A stretch of DNA of 64,000 nt from Flagellimonas_B algarum. GTDB lineage: Bacteria > Bacteroidota > Bacteroidia > Flavobacteriales > Flavobacteriaceae. Positions 26,272 through 35,539 of the stretch are shown piece by piece. The translations under genes and the position numbers were made by a program. Numbering within the stretch: the first letter of the stretch is position 1; each line of letters starts with the position of its first letter. The notes beneath the pieces were generated by a model. That model was not told where the DNA came from. It did not search any database and worked only from the letters and a program-made list of their open reading frames with translations. The DNA lies in assembly GCF_040513375.1 (NCBI RefSeq), contig NZ_JBEVTG010000002.1, forward strand, positions 62,001 to 126,000, read 5' to 3'.

Positions 26272-27621
26272 ATGAAAACCCTCCTTTTAAGTTTGGCTAC
26301 CGGCCTCTTTACGGCCACTCTGTTCGGCCAACAGATCCTTCCACAAAAAGAACGCGCCAAGGTCATTGATGGCATGTTGGCGGAACGCTTCGAGAACGTG
26401 CTACCCGAACTTATGGACCGCAGCGGCATCGATATGTGGGTGTTGATTTCAAGGGAGTACAATGAAGACCCCGTTTTGAAGACCATGTTGCCGGCTACCT
26501 GGTTGAACGCCCGTAGGCGGACCATCTTGGTGTTTTACCGTGATAAGCAAGCCGATCGATTGGAAAAGTTGGCGGTCGCACGCTACAATGTCGGGGCCAA
26601 TATACAATCCGCATGGGACAAGGAAAAAGAACCCGATCAATGGAAACGACTGATGCAATTGATTTCGGAAAGGAATCCGAAAAAAATCGGGTTGAATTTT
26701 TCCAAGGACCATAACATTGCCGATGGTTTGGACAAGACCGACCATGATGAATTCATAAAACGCTTGCCCGAAACTTTCCGCAAACGGGTAGTTTCGGCCG
26801 AGCGATTGGCGGTGGGTTGGATCGAGACCCGAACCGAACGTGAAATGACGATTTATAACCAATTGGTCGACATCACCCATGATATCATCGCCGAAGCATT
26901 TTCCGAAAAGGTCATCACGCCAGGCGTGACGACTACCGATGAAGTCGTTTGGTGGATGCGTCAAAAAATTACGGATTTGGGTTTAAAAACCTGGTTTCAT
27001 CCTACGGTGGATTTGCAGCGCAGCAGTGAGGGTACTGAGAATACATTGTATGCCTTTTCGGGGCGACCTGAAGAAATGGTGATCCAACCCGGGGATTTAT
27101 TGCATTGCGATATCGGAATTACTTATTTGCGTTTGAACACCGATTGCCAAGAATTGGCCTATGTCTTACGACCCGAAGAAAAAGAAGCCCCAGGATATTT
27201 GGTAAAGGCCCTTGAAGCGGGTAATCGGGTGCAGGATATTTTGACCAAAAATATGATAGTGGGTCGCACTGGCAATGAAATTCTCGCCAATGCTTTGGCT
27301 GAGGGTAGGGCCGCAGGGTATCGACCAACCATTTATACCCATCCTTTAGGAACGTATGGCCATTCTGCCGGTACCACTATCGGGATGTGGGATGCCCAAG
27401 AAGGAGTGATGAAAGACGACGGTGAAAATTATCCCTTGAACCCGAACACCGTTTATGCGATAGAACTGAACACCAAAGTATACCTCGAAGCATGGAAAAC
27501 GGACATCCGCGTCATGCTTGAAGAAGCCGGTTTTTATGGAGGGAATGGCTTCAGATACGTCAATGGAAGACAGACCGAACTGCTTTTGGTGCCTCGTGTT
27601 AAAAAACACTTAAATAATTGA
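26272..27621 (+). CDS. Secreted M24-family metallopeptidase (Xaa-Pro aminopeptidase-like)
   Basis: A 449-residue pita-bread-fold peptidase with a signal peptide (MKTLLLSLATGLFTATLFGQ), so it acts in the periplasm or at the surface. The N-terminal creatinase-like domain spans about 30-190. The metal site is readable: Asp pair in HCDIGITYLRLNTD, His in HPLGTYGHSAG, Glu in YAIELNT, and a final Glu in GRQTELLLV. The family removes residues before proline. It may complement the hydroxyproline peptide peptidases 17 kb upstream. The start at 26272 gives a clean signal peptide. Confidence 0.85.
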   Translation: MKTLLLSLATGLFTATLFGQQILPQKERAKVIDGMLAERFENVLPELMDRSGIDMWVLISREYNEDPVLKTMLPATWLNARRRTILVFYRDKQADRLEKLAVARYNVGANIQSAWDKEKEPDQWKRLMQLISERNPKKIGLNFSKDHNIADGLDKTDHDEFIKRLPETFRKRVVSAERLAVGWIETRTEREMTIYNQLVDITHDIIAEAFSEKVITPGVTTTDEVVWWMRQKITDLGLKTWFHPTVDLQRSSEGTENTLYAFSGRPEEMVIQPGDLLHCDIGITYLRLNTDCQELAYVLRPEEKEAPGYLVKALEAGNRVQDILTKNMIVGRTGNEILANALAEGRAAGYRPTIYTHPLGTYGHSAGTTIGMWDAQEGVMKDDGENYPLNPNTVYAIELNTKVYLEAWKTDIRVMLEEAGFYGGNGFRYVNGRQTELLLVPRVKKHLNN

Positions 27622-27695
27622 TTATAAACACTTTTCCGTCAAAAAGAGACACTTTTCTCCATTTTTTTTGTAATTTTTGTAGTAAAATTAGCGTA

Positions 27696-29555
27696 ATGAA
27701 GAAATTGTTTTTGTGCTTGTTCTTAGCGACAAGTTTCTGTTTTGCCCAGAATACCTCAAAGACCATCCGTGGTATGGTCACCGACGGTCGTTCGACCATT
27801 GAGAATGTTGCGGTAGGTATCGAGGGGTCATCCAATAGCACCTACACCGATGCGTCGGGTAAATATGAATTGGCCGCGGAGGTCGGTGATATCCTGACGT
27901 TTAGCTACCAAGGTCTGAAAACCGTACGCATTAAAGTCGAAGACGTCACCCGTATCCTCAATCCGACAATGGTTCCCGATATCGAGCAATTGGAAGAAGT
28001 CACAGTGGTAGGAAGCAATCGGAAAAGTCAATCCGAATTGGCGGTCGAATATCAGCAAAACCCAAATATCATCAGAACGGCTTTTGGTTACTTGAATGCC
28101 GAAACGGCCCCGGGCAATATCAAGTTCATGCGTGAAGATGAGATCAATTCGGTTGCCATCTGTATTTTGGACTTGTTGCGAAACGAATTCGCCGGGGTGC
28201 GCGTACAAGGTTCCTGTTTAGGGGCCTTCGGTCCCGGAGCAGGTAGCAGCACCCAATTGACGAATATCACCGCCCAAAATTCGAACAACCCAGGTGTAGT
28301 CGGCCTTAGTGATCAAGGTACCGGTATCCAAAGTGCCCTGAATTCGGGCAAGGTCTTTATCCGAAGCGGGAATTCCCTGTTCAACCCAAGATCGGCCATT
28401 TTCGATGTCGACGGTCAAATTTTCAATGACGCTCCGATTTGGATCGATGTAAAGAACATCAAGCGCATCGCCATCTTAAACAATTTCGCGACGACAACGG
28501 CTTACGGAAGTGCCGGAGCCGGTGGGGTGATCGTGGTCAACACCATAGTGGCCAGTCCGCGTTCGAACAAAATCGTCGATCAAGCGAGATTGCGCAACAA
28601 TTTCGTGGCCGGGAATATCAAGACCCAAGAAGAATTGCAACGCAATTGGCCAAGTTATTTACAAGACCTATACAACAGTGGGTCATTGGAGGAAGCTAAG
28701 CAGACCTATGCGAAAAATGCCAAGATTTACAGCAGCTCACCCTATTACTTTATGGATGCCCAGAAGTACTTCGTAGAAAAATGGAACGACAAGGGCTATG
28801 CCGATGATTTAATCGGCAGCAATTTCGCGCTGTTTGACAACAACCCGGTATTGCTTAAGGCATTGGCCTATCATTACGAGGAACAAGGCGAATTCGAGCA
28901 GGCCAATCATTTTTACAAGAAAGTATTGAAATTGCGACCTGATTATGCACAATCGTACGTCGATATGGCGAACAGTTATCGCGATTTGCGCGATGCGAAA
29001 CAAGCCGCTTCGATTTACACACGATACAATTACTTGATCGAAGATGGGATGATGGAAATGGACTCGGTGGATTTCGCTACCATCTTTGAACGGGAGTACA
29101 ACAACTTCCTTTTGTTAGACAAAAACGCAGTGGTTACCGGTGAAAAATCCAGCGAGCTTTATATCGCTGAAGAGGATTTCGAAGGAACCCGGCTTGTGTT
29201 TGAGTGGGATAATAGTGAGGCCGAATTCGAATTGCAGTTCGTAAATCCGCAGAATCAATACCATACCATCAAGCACAGTTTGGCCGACAATGAAGCCAAA
29301 GTGATGCGCGGTAAGGATTTCGGCTACAGCATTTCTGAGTATTTGGTCGATGGCTCACTGCCAGGAAAATGGACGGTCAACGCTCGGTATTTGGGTAATA
29401 AGAGTTTGACACCCTCGTATTTGAAAGCGACCGTGTACTATAATTACGGAACCTATGCGCAGCGCAAAGAAGTCAAGGTCTTCAAGTTGAGCTTGAAAGA
29501 CATCCCGCAAGAACTCTTTACGATTGCCGTTGGTAGCAAGTTGGTTTCGCGCTGA
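27696..29555 (+). CDS. Barrel-less TonB-plug protein A (CarboxypepD-reg, plug, TPR, beta-sandwich)
   Basis: A 619-residue secreted protein (signal MKKLFLCLFLATSFCFAQ). Order of parts: carboxypeptidase-regulatory-like domain (about 22-92, as in SusC N-terminal extensions); a TonB-box-like LEEVTVVGS (99-107); a TonB plug domain (about 130-300) ending in the hallmark AYGSAGAGGVIVVNT; then TPR-like helices (about 385-455, including ALAYHYEEQGEFEQANHFYKK); then a C-terminal beta-sandwich (about 500-610, TRLVFEWDNSEAEFELQFV) that resembles DUF2135. The 600-700-residue transmembrane barrel of true receptors is absent. It heads an array of four related genes. ATG 27696 is chosen for the signal peptide. 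A strong terminator follows. Role unknown; see findings. Confidence 0.8.
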   Translation: MKKLFLCLFLATSFCFAQNTSKTIRGMVTDGRSTIENVAVGIEGSSNSTYTDASGKYELAAEVGDILTFSYQGLKTVRIKVEDVTRILNPTMVPDIEQLEEVTVVGSNRKSQSELAVEYQQNPNIIRTAFGYLNAETAPGNIKFMREDEINSVAICILDLLRNEFAGVRVQGSCLGAFGPGAGSSTQLTNITAQNSNNPGVVGLSDQGTGIQSALNSGKVFIRSGNSLFNPRSAIFDVDGQIFNDAPIWIDVKNIKRIAILNNFATTTAYGSAGAGGVIVVNTIVASPRSNKIVDQARLRNNFVAGNIKTQEELQRNWPSYLQDLYNSGSLEEAKQTYAKNAKIYSSSPYYFMDAQKYFVEKWNDKGYADDLIGSNFALFDNNPVLLKALAYHYEEQGEFEQANHFYKKVLKLRPDYAQSYVDMANSYRDLRDAKQAASIYTRYNYLIEDGMMEMDSVDFATIFEREYNNFLLLDKNAVVTGEKSSELYIAEEDFEGTRLVFEWDNSEAEFELQFVNPQNQYHTIKHSLADNEAKVMRGKDFGYSISEYLVDGSLPGKWTVNARYLGNKSLTPSYLKATVYYNYGTYAQRKEVKVFKLSLKDIPQELFTIAVGSKLVSR

Positions 29556-29578
29556 CCTTTGCCCGCCATATCGTATTG

Positions 29579-29609
29579 AAAACCCGTGTCACAGGATACG
29601 GGTTTTTTT
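29579..29609 (+). terminator. Rho-independent terminator after plug protein A
   Basis: AAAACCCGTGTC (29579-29590) pairs over 12 bp (one G-U) with GATACGGGTTTT (29595-29606) around ACAG, followed by T residues. It starts 24 bp after the stop codon. Confidence 0.9.
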
Positions 29610-29889
29610 GTACGCCCCTTTTTTCAAAGCCGAAGTTTTAGAAAAAGGCCGGAATTCCGTAATTTAAGGAGGGGTAAAAACCAAGTATGGGATAGCCCTA
29701 TTCGAAAGGCAAGAAAAAAAATTAACATTCAGTCGGATTTTAACATTTTTGGCAGGATGTTTGTGGCTTATTCAATGTCGGTCAGCTAAGGACCGATACG
29801 GAAATCCAAGCACGTTTCCCCCACGTCAAAGGCTTCCGGACATATGGATAAGCAGTATCATTTTTGACTGCAACAGCAGTTGGAATGTA
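29610..29889. other. Gap without a recognised gene
   Basis: About 280 bp of A/T-rich sequence between the terminator of plug protein A and the small gene at 29890. Short open frames exist but start in poor context and have no recognisable product. No repeat, tRNA or clear promoter pair was seen. Confidence 0.5.
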
Positions 29890-30237
29890 ATGGCTAATAA
29901 AGTGCTCATGGGGAAGATCTTGGTTTTGGGTATCGCGATTTGGTTTGGGTTGGGCCATCAACCCCGACATAAAGCGTGCTGTGACCAGGAACGAAAGGTC
30001 CCTTCGGAATATCGACTGTTCAAGGGGTATGTAACACCTACCGAACCAATCCGGACCCGATTGTTGGTAGGACGTGAATTCGAAGAGCAGCAGGCAACCA
30101 TGGGCTATAAGATCATTGATAACGACACCTTGTATATTGCCAAACTGGACCGTTTTCCTGCGGGCCTCCTCGATTTACATAAAACAAGGGTGCAACGCCG
30201 GATCTTTTACGAACGCCATATCGAGATTTATCCGTGA
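29890..30237 (+). CDS. Small exported or membrane-anchored protein, function unknown
   Basis: A 115-residue reading frame starting MANKVLMGKILVLGIAIWFG, a plausible signal peptide or anchor (an alternative ATG at 29908 also precedes the hydrophobic core). The rest is mixed alpha/beta, with a Cys pair directly after the anchor (KACCDQ) and no recognised domain. It lies between plug protein genes A and B on the same strand. It is supported by the hydrophobic N-terminus, reasonable codon use and its position, not by homology. Confidence 0.5.
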   Translation: MANKVLMGKILVLGIAIWFGLGHQPRHKACCDQERKVPSEYRLFKGYVTPTEPIRTRLLVGREFEEQQATMGYKIIDNDTLYIAKLDRFPAGLLDLHKTRVQRRIFYERHIEIYP

Positions 30238-30302
30238 AAAACGACAAAAAGGGCCGTGGTTAACGACGACCCAAAACATATTGAAAGCTAAAAATTTGAA
30301 CT

Positions 30303-32078
30303 ATGAAAATGAAAATGACAATCGTGCTCGCACTGGCCATGATGACCGGGCTGGCACAAGAACGTAAGGTGAAGGGAAAGGTCAGTGATGGCAAGTCCCC
30401 GATGGAAAATGTGAACGTCCAAGTCTTGGACAAAGGCGAGGCTACGGCAACGGGAGCTGACGGCAGCTATGAAATCGCCGTAGCGACCGGAGACCGCTTA
30501 CAGTACTCCTACACCGGAATGAAGACCATAACGATCCGTGTTGAAGATGTAACCCGGATATTGAACCCGATCATGATTCCGGATATTGAAGAATTGGATG
30601 AAGTCGTGGTCGAAGGAAGCAAACGACGCTCCCAAAAAGATTTGCAAGAAGATTATGTGATCAACAACAATATCATCAAAACCGCTTGGGGGTATTTGGA
30701 TGCACATAGGGCAGCCGGAAATGTACGCATGCTCGATGAAAGTCAGATAAACACGGTAAACCTTGGGATTTTGGAGTTGATACAGAATAGGTTTCCCGGG
30801 GTGCGTGTCGTAGGTGCTACCACAGGTCTTCGGCCAACATCGACACCAGGTCAATTTGGAATTCAGTCGCCAGGAGCCGTGTTCATTCGTGGTGCGGGGT
30901 CGATAAGCAATCGTGCCGCAGCCATTTTCGATGTAGACGGACAGATTTTCACTGACGTACCCACTTGGATCGACTTGGCCAATATCCAACGCATCGCGAT
31001 CTTGAACAACTTCGCCACGACCACGAGTTATGGAAGCATAGGGGCCGGTGGTGTGATCGTCATCAATACCAAAACCGGTAATCCACGAAGTGGGGAGATC
31101 GTCGACAGTGCCCGATTGCGGAACAATTATGAAAATGGCAAGGTGCTGACCAAATCGGAAATTGCCGAAAACAGGCCCACTTACATGAAGGAGTTGGAAG
31201 CCAGTGCTTCCTTTGCCGAAGCCCGCCAGGTCTTTGATCGCTTTGATGCGATGTATCAAGGGAGCCCGTATTTCTATTTGGATGCGTACACTTATTTTAC
31301 CGAAAAGTGGAACGAACGGGATTTCGCCGACCAAATCGTCGCGGACAATTTCGGTCAGTTCGAAAACAATGCCGTTTTACTAAAGGCATTGGCCTATACC
31401 TATCAGCAGCAGAACCGTTTTGAGAAAGCCAACGAGACGTTCAAGGAGGTATTTATCCTGCGTCCGAATTATGCCCAGAGCTATATGGATATGGCCAATA
31501 GTTACAGGGAGTTGAATACCCCTAAACAAGCAGCGGCCTTATACACCCGCTATGAGTATCTTTTGCAAGAAGGCTTTATGGAAGTCGATACGGCAGGTTT
31601 CGGCCCCATAATGGACCGGGAATTCAACAACTTGCTGGCCATCGATCGCAATGCCGTGGTCGACGGGCGCAAAGCGAAGAAATTATTCGTTGCCGACGAA
31701 AGCTTTAAAGGAACCCGTTTGGTATTTGAATGGAATGATGGGGAAGCCGAGTTCGATCTGCAATTCGTCAATCCTGAAAACCAATATTACAAATGGAAAC
31801 ACTCCTTGGCCGAAAATGCCGATGAAATCGAGCGCGAAAAGGACTTTGGTTATAACGTTAAGGAATACCTTATCGACGATTCGTTACCTGGCACCTGGTC
31901 GGTCAACGTGAATTACTTGGGTAACAAAAGCTTGACCCCGACTTATCTCAAAGCTTCCGTATATTACAATTACGGTAGTCGGTCCCAGCGCAAGGAGACC
32001 AAGGTCTTCAAGTTAAGCCTAAAGGATGTCAATCAAGAATTGTTCAAACTACAGGTGAGTGGATTGGCCACTGAATAA
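30303..32078 (+). CDS. Barrel-less TonB-plug protein B (CarboxypepD-reg, plug, TPR, beta-sandwich)
   Basis: A 591-residue paralogue of protein A, more than half identical by eye over most of its length. Signal peptide 1-18; carboxypeptidase-regulatory domain about 22-92; TonB-box-like LDEVVVEGS (98-106); plug about 120-265 with AVFIRGAGSISNRAAAIFDV and the end SYGSIGAGGVIVINTKT; TPR helices about 355-430; C-terminal beta-sandwich with TRLVFEWNDGEAEFDLQFV (about 480-585). No barrel strands follow the plug. The 3' end overlaps the GTG start of the next gene by 20 bp, and a terminator hairpin lies 8 bp after its stop, inside that next gene. Confidence 0.8.
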   Translation: MKMKMTIVLALAMMTGLAQERKVKGKVSDGKSPMENVNVQVLDKGEATATGADGSYEIAVATGDRLQYSYTGMKTITIRVEDVTRILNPIMIPDIEELDEVVVEGSKRRSQKDLQEDYVINNNIIKTAWGYLDAHRAAGNVRMLDESQINTVNLGILELIQNRFPGVRVVGATTGLRPTSTPGQFGIQSPGAVFIRGAGSISNRAAAIFDVDGQIFTDVPTWIDLANIQRIAILNNFATTTSYGSIGAGGVIVINTKTGNPRSGEIVDSARLRNNYENGKVLTKSEIAENRPTYMKELEASASFAEARQVFDRFDAMYQGSPYFYLDAYTYFTEKWNERDFADQIVADNFGQFENNAVLLKALAYTYQQQNRFEKANETFKEVFILRPNYAQSYMDMANSYRELNTPKQAAALYTRYEYLLQEGFMEVDTAGFGPIMDREFNNLLAIDRNAVVDGRKAKKLFVADESFKGTRLVFEWNDGEAEFDLQFVNPENQYYKWKHSLAENADEIEREKDFGYNVKEYLIDDSLPGTWSVNVNYLGNKSLTPTYLKASVYYNYGSRSQRKETKVFKLSLKDVNQELFKLQVSGLATE

Positions 32079-33228
32079 CATACCACAAAAAGGCCGTTTT
32101 GTAGTAACGGCCTTTTTTCTTTTCTTCGGTGTTCTTGCTTCGGCCCAACAAGATCATAAAGGGCGGGTTATCGATGGGAAGACCGGAGTCCCCATTCCTT
32201 ATGTGAATATCGGTATCCAAGAACGTAATGTCGGTACGGTGAGCAATGAAGAAGGCATCTTCCACTTGGTCCTGACCCAATTCGAGCCACGACCTGACGA
32301 ACTGATTTTATTTTCAGCTCTTGGGTATGAATCCCTCGAAATTGCGATAAAGGATTTTCCTATGGTTTTCAACGCCTATCCCGATTTCAAAATGAGGCCC
32401 TCCCCATTGGCACTGAATGAAGTGGTGGTCAGTAATCGTGAAGGGCGTTTCATTCCCGATAATATCGGGTACCGAAATTACGGGGAACAGGATTTCGGGT
32501 ACTGGAAGGATAACATCGCTTTAGGGGGTGAACTCGCGACCCGCATTTTTGCTAAAACCGGTTTGCGCCGTCTAGAACGCCTCCAGTTCGAGGTTTTTCA
32601 TAATCCATCCGACAGTTTACTACTCCGTGTGAATATTTATGACGATGACGGTAGCCTTGGCCGACCAAACACCAATCTGAATACCTCGAAGAAGAACATA
32701 TTGGTTACCGTTAAAAAGGACGACCATATCAAGTGGGTCGATTTACAGCCCTATGACATCTATGTGAAAGACGATTTCATGGTCTCATTGGAGTTGTTGC
32801 AGGTTTACGGCAATGAAGAATTAGGCTTGCTCTTGGCCGCGGCAAGTAGCCGTTACGGATCCTATCGAAAATACGCTAGCCAAGCAAAATGGAAGCGGAT
32901 CAATGATCGGAACATGGCCTATTATTTAGAGACTTCCCTGATGGTCCCTGATAAAGTTGCCGACCGCTATGAACGGCGCACCGCCAAGAAAAAGAAAAAA
33001 GCACGCACGCTATCCGGTTTCACCATCGAAAGGGGACGCATGTTATCGAACGTCCAAGTACTGAACCAACGCACTAAGGATCAGGTCATGACCGACGAAA
33101 AAGGCCGCTATACCATAGAAGTTCGAAAAAACGATCTCTTGCTTTTCTCCAAGGAAGGGTATAAGACGCTTCAGCTCCAAGTGGCCGATAAATTGACGGC
33201 CAACATCATTATGAAAGCGCGGAAATAA
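32059..33228 (+). CDS. Secreted carboxypeptidase-regulatory-domain protein with two such domains
   Basis: A 389-residue exported protein. Residues about 10-30 form the signal (VVTAFFLFFGVLASA, cleaved before QQ). A carboxypeptidase-regulatory-like domain follows (about 32-118, GRVIDGKTGVPIPYVNIGI), then a beta-rich middle region (about 150-305), a Lys-rich linker (RRTAKKKKKARTL) and a second, shorter regulatory-like domain at the C-terminus. Translation must begin at GTG 32059: the codon just before it is an in-frame TGA, and no ATG, GTG or TTG occurs between it and the signal peptide core. The start overlaps gene B, and a perfect terminator hairpin lies within the signal-peptide codons. It shares the array with the plug proteins but lacks a plug. 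Confidence 0.75.
   Translation: MDWPLNNIPQKGRFVVTAFFLFFGVLASAQQDHKGRVIDGKTGVPIPYVNIGIQERNVGTVSNEEGIFHLVLTQFEPRPDELILFSALGYESLEIAIKDFPMVFNAYPDFKMRPSPLALNEVVVSNREGRFIPDNIGYRNYGEQDFGYWKDNIALGGELATRIFAKTGLRRLERLQFEVFHNPSDSLLLRVNIYDDDGSLGRPNTNLNTSKKNILVTVKKDDHIKWVDLQPYDIYVKDDFMVSLELLQVYGNEELGLLLAAASSRYGSYRKYASQAKWKRINDRNMAYYLETSLMVPDKVADRYERRTAKKKKKARTLSGFTIERGRMLSNVQVLNQRTKDQVMTDEKGRYTIEVRKNDLLLFSKEGYKTLQLQVADKLTANIIMKARK
32087..32118 (+). terminator. Intrinsic terminator of gene B located inside the next coding sequence
   Basis: AAAAAGGCCGTT (32087-32098) and AACGGCCTTTTT (32106-32117) form a perfect 12-bp stem with a 7-nt loop followed by T. It begins 8 bp after the gene B stop codon and at codon 10 of the next gene. 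Confidence 0.85.
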
Positions 33229-33244
33229 TCCGTAACTTCTGTTC

Positions 33245-35473
33245 ATGAGCCTTGTAAGAAAGACCAACCTACTTATCGTATTGTTGCTTGTGCCCGTACT
33301 GGGTATGTCACAGCAGCAAGAGGCCCTAACCGTTTTTTGGGATTGTTCATTTTCACACGCCAAAACCGATACTACCGTTGAAACGCGATTTTTGGATAGT
33401 TTGATCCAGGCAGACCGCATTGAAAAAGTACGATGGGTGTCCTTTGCGGACAGCTACGAAATCACGGATTTGGACGGCCCAGACTTGGGGAGGTCCTTGA
33501 AGGACGCCATTGAAAATGCGGTGTATGACGGAAGTACCGATTTCGACAATTTAGATCATGTAGCGCGAATCGGGCGGGTAGTGGGAATTACGGATGGAAA
33601 TATCGTGGTCCCCAATGATTTCCTCTCGCTCGACAAGGGAGATTTGCTCTTGGTCAATTCAAATACAGCCGATACCAAGACCTTACAACTATGGGCCTTT
33701 TTGAACCGGGTCGACCTTATCGACCTCAATCCGGATAGCCGATTGAAAATTGCCCCAAAAAAAGGGATCAAAGGAGCGGTATTCATGGATGGAAAGCCCC
33801 TGGCACAGGTTTTGGTCGAGGGCGCCCCAGGCAGTGAACCTGTTATTACGGATGCTTCCGGACGATTTGAATATGGCGGACGGGTAGGGGACACGCTACG
33901 TATTTCCTTGAACGGGGAACGCGAAATGACCCAGGTCATTACATCCCGCGAAAGCGATGTCACCTTTTTTTTAGATTCACAAACCGTTGCCCTTGATGAA
34001 GTCGTGGTCAAAGACCGTTACCTGTCCAAAACCGCCAAGGTCAGAACCGCCTATGGCCTCCAAAATGAAAACGCTGTTGGCTATTCGGTGGGTACGGTGG
34101 CCGATAGTGATATCAATGATTCCGAAGCGAAATTACACGAAGCGCTAGACGGTAAGGTCTCGGGCATGCAAATAACCAAAGCATCCGGTTGGGATAATCG
34201 AAGTACGCTGGGCCGCACTTTGATTAGGGGAACGAATTCCATCAATATGAACAATTATGCCCTGATCGTCATTGATGGGATTCCTGTGGAGTCAACGGAT
34301 AAATTCGGGGCGTTCGGTGCCAACGCCACCTTGACTGCAGTGAACAATGCAAGTCCAAGTGCACAGGGGCAACGGGAGGCACTTTTCGATTATGTAAATC
34401 CCGACAATATTGCGGAAGTAACTGTCTTGAAAGGTCTGGCGGCTACCAATCGTTTTGGTACCTTGGGGGCCAACGGCGTCATCATGATCACGACCAAGAC
34501 TTCCTTGGGTGGGGATGCTTCGGGCAAACCGATCGATCGCGCCCGTCTGACCGACAACATCTTCGAAGGCAAATTGGTCTCGAAGAAGGGTCAGTTGAAC
34601 ACCAAATACCTCAAGGCCCTGAAAAAGGCCAAGAGCGTCAAGGAGGCGTATCAATTGTATTTGGAACAACGCGGAGCGTATAAGGAGCAATTCCACTATT
34701 ATATCGATGTGGCCGATTACTTCCGAACGGCCAATACCCGTTTGGCCGATAAAGTCCTTTCGAACATCATCGAACTGGACCTTGGTTATGACGCGCTACG
34801 GGCCCTCTATTTGAATTACGTGCATTTGGGCGCAAATCAGAAAGCCTTGTTGACCGCGCGGTTGCTGACCGAGGGCCATCCGAAGAAGATCCAGGCGCAC
34901 TTCGATTTGGCCATGGCGCACAAAAAGGCGGGCAACTACCAACAGGCCCTTCAACTGCTCAACGGTATGGTGACCGGCACCTTGGACCCGGGTACCGATT
35001 TCAGTCCGCTGCATAAGGTCGCAGCCACCGAACTACGCAATTTGGTCAACCAAAAGAAAGGACAGCTCGATTTGGACCAGGTCGATGCCGCGTATCGCAA
35101 CAACCTGACCTACAATGCCCGATTGGTCATCGATTGGCAAGGGGCTTCCGATGCCTTCGTATTGAAGTTCGTGAACCCCCAAAACCGTTTTTTCGATTGG
35201 GAGCATTCGGCCTTGACCGACAAACAGGCCATCGTCAATGAACGCCGGCATGGGTATTCGGTCGAACAATTCGAGATCGTGGGCGACATGGCCGTGGGCC
35301 AATGGCAGGTGTACGTGACCAATTTGAACACTTCAAAAGAAACCCCGAATTGGGTCAAGTGTACGGTACAGTACAACTACGGAAAACCGAACCAACGTTC
35401 GGAAGAGCATCTGGTACGCTTGGACAAGGACAGCGACAAAGAACAGCTGTTCTTCACTTTTACGGCCAACTAG
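33245..35473 (+). CDS. vWA-plug protein C (vWA, CarboxypepD-reg, TonB plug, TPR, beta-sandwich)
   Basis: A 742-residue secreted protein (signal 1-22, MSLVRKTNLLIVLLLVPVLG). A vWA-like domain (about 27-165) has a complete MIDAS: Asp33, Ser35 and Ser37 in WDCSFSH, Thr98 in DGSTDF and Asp117 in GITDG. Then come a carboxypeptidase-regulatory domain (about 172-245), the TonB-box-like LDEVVV (250-255), a SusC-like plug (about 270-418, LIRGTNSINMNNYALIVIDG to LGANGVIMITTK), TPR helices (about 460-600) and a C-terminal beta-sandwich (about 625-740). No barrel. From residue 415 onward it is nearly identical to protein D. It starts 16 bp after the preceding gene, so the two probably share a transcript. 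Confidence 0.8.
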   Translation: MSLVRKTNLLIVLLLVPVLGMSQQQEALTVFWDCSFSHAKTDTTVETRFLDSLIQADRIEKVRWVSFADSYEITDLDGPDLGRSLKDAIENAVYDGSTDFDNLDHVARIGRVVGITDGNIVVPNDFLSLDKGDLLLVNSNTADTKTLQLWAFLNRVDLIDLNPDSRLKIAPKKGIKGAVFMDGKPLAQVLVEGAPGSEPVITDASGRFEYGGRVGDTLRISLNGEREMTQVITSRESDVTFFLDSQTVALDEVVVKDRYLSKTAKVRTAYGLQNENAVGYSVGTVADSDINDSEAKLHEALDGKVSGMQITKASGWDNRSTLGRTLIRGTNSINMNNYALIVIDGIPVESTDKFGAFGANATLTAVNNASPSAQGQREALFDYVNPDNIAEVTVLKGLAATNRFGTLGANGVIMITTKTSLGGDASGKPIDRARLTDNIFEGKLVSKKGQLNTKYLKALKKAKSVKEAYQLYLEQRGAYKEQFHYYIDVADYFRTANTRLADKVLSNIIELDLGYDALRALYLNYVHLGANQKALLTARLLTEGHPKKIQAHFDLAMAHKKAGNYQQALQLLNGMVTGTLDPGTDFSPLHKVAATELRNLVNQKKGQLDLDQVDAAYRNNLTYNARLVIDWQGASDAFVLKFVNPQNRFFDWEHSALTDKQAIVNERRHGYSVEQFEIVGDMAVGQWQVYVTNLNTSKETPNWVKCTVQYNYGKPNQRSEEHLVRLDKDSDKEQLFFTFTAN
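34487..35473 (+). repeat. 987-bp near-identical direct repeat, copy 1 (3' half of gene C)
   Basis: Matches 36698-37684 without indels at a constant offset of 2211 bp. By eye I count about 29 mismatches, roughly 97% identity. The repeat begins abruptly at the last plug strand (ITTK codons) and ends at the stop codon. It encodes the TPR region and the C-terminal beta-sandwich. Confidence 0.92.
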
Positions 35474-35539
35474 ATACAAACGGGTACAAAAGGACTAATG
35501 CGGAAGCCAAGCAATGAATCAAATGGCTATTTTCAAACT

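Noticed and set aside
29586..29789. 67-residue open frame after plug gene A
   Set aside because: It begins inside the terminator hairpin and has no sensible composition or domain.
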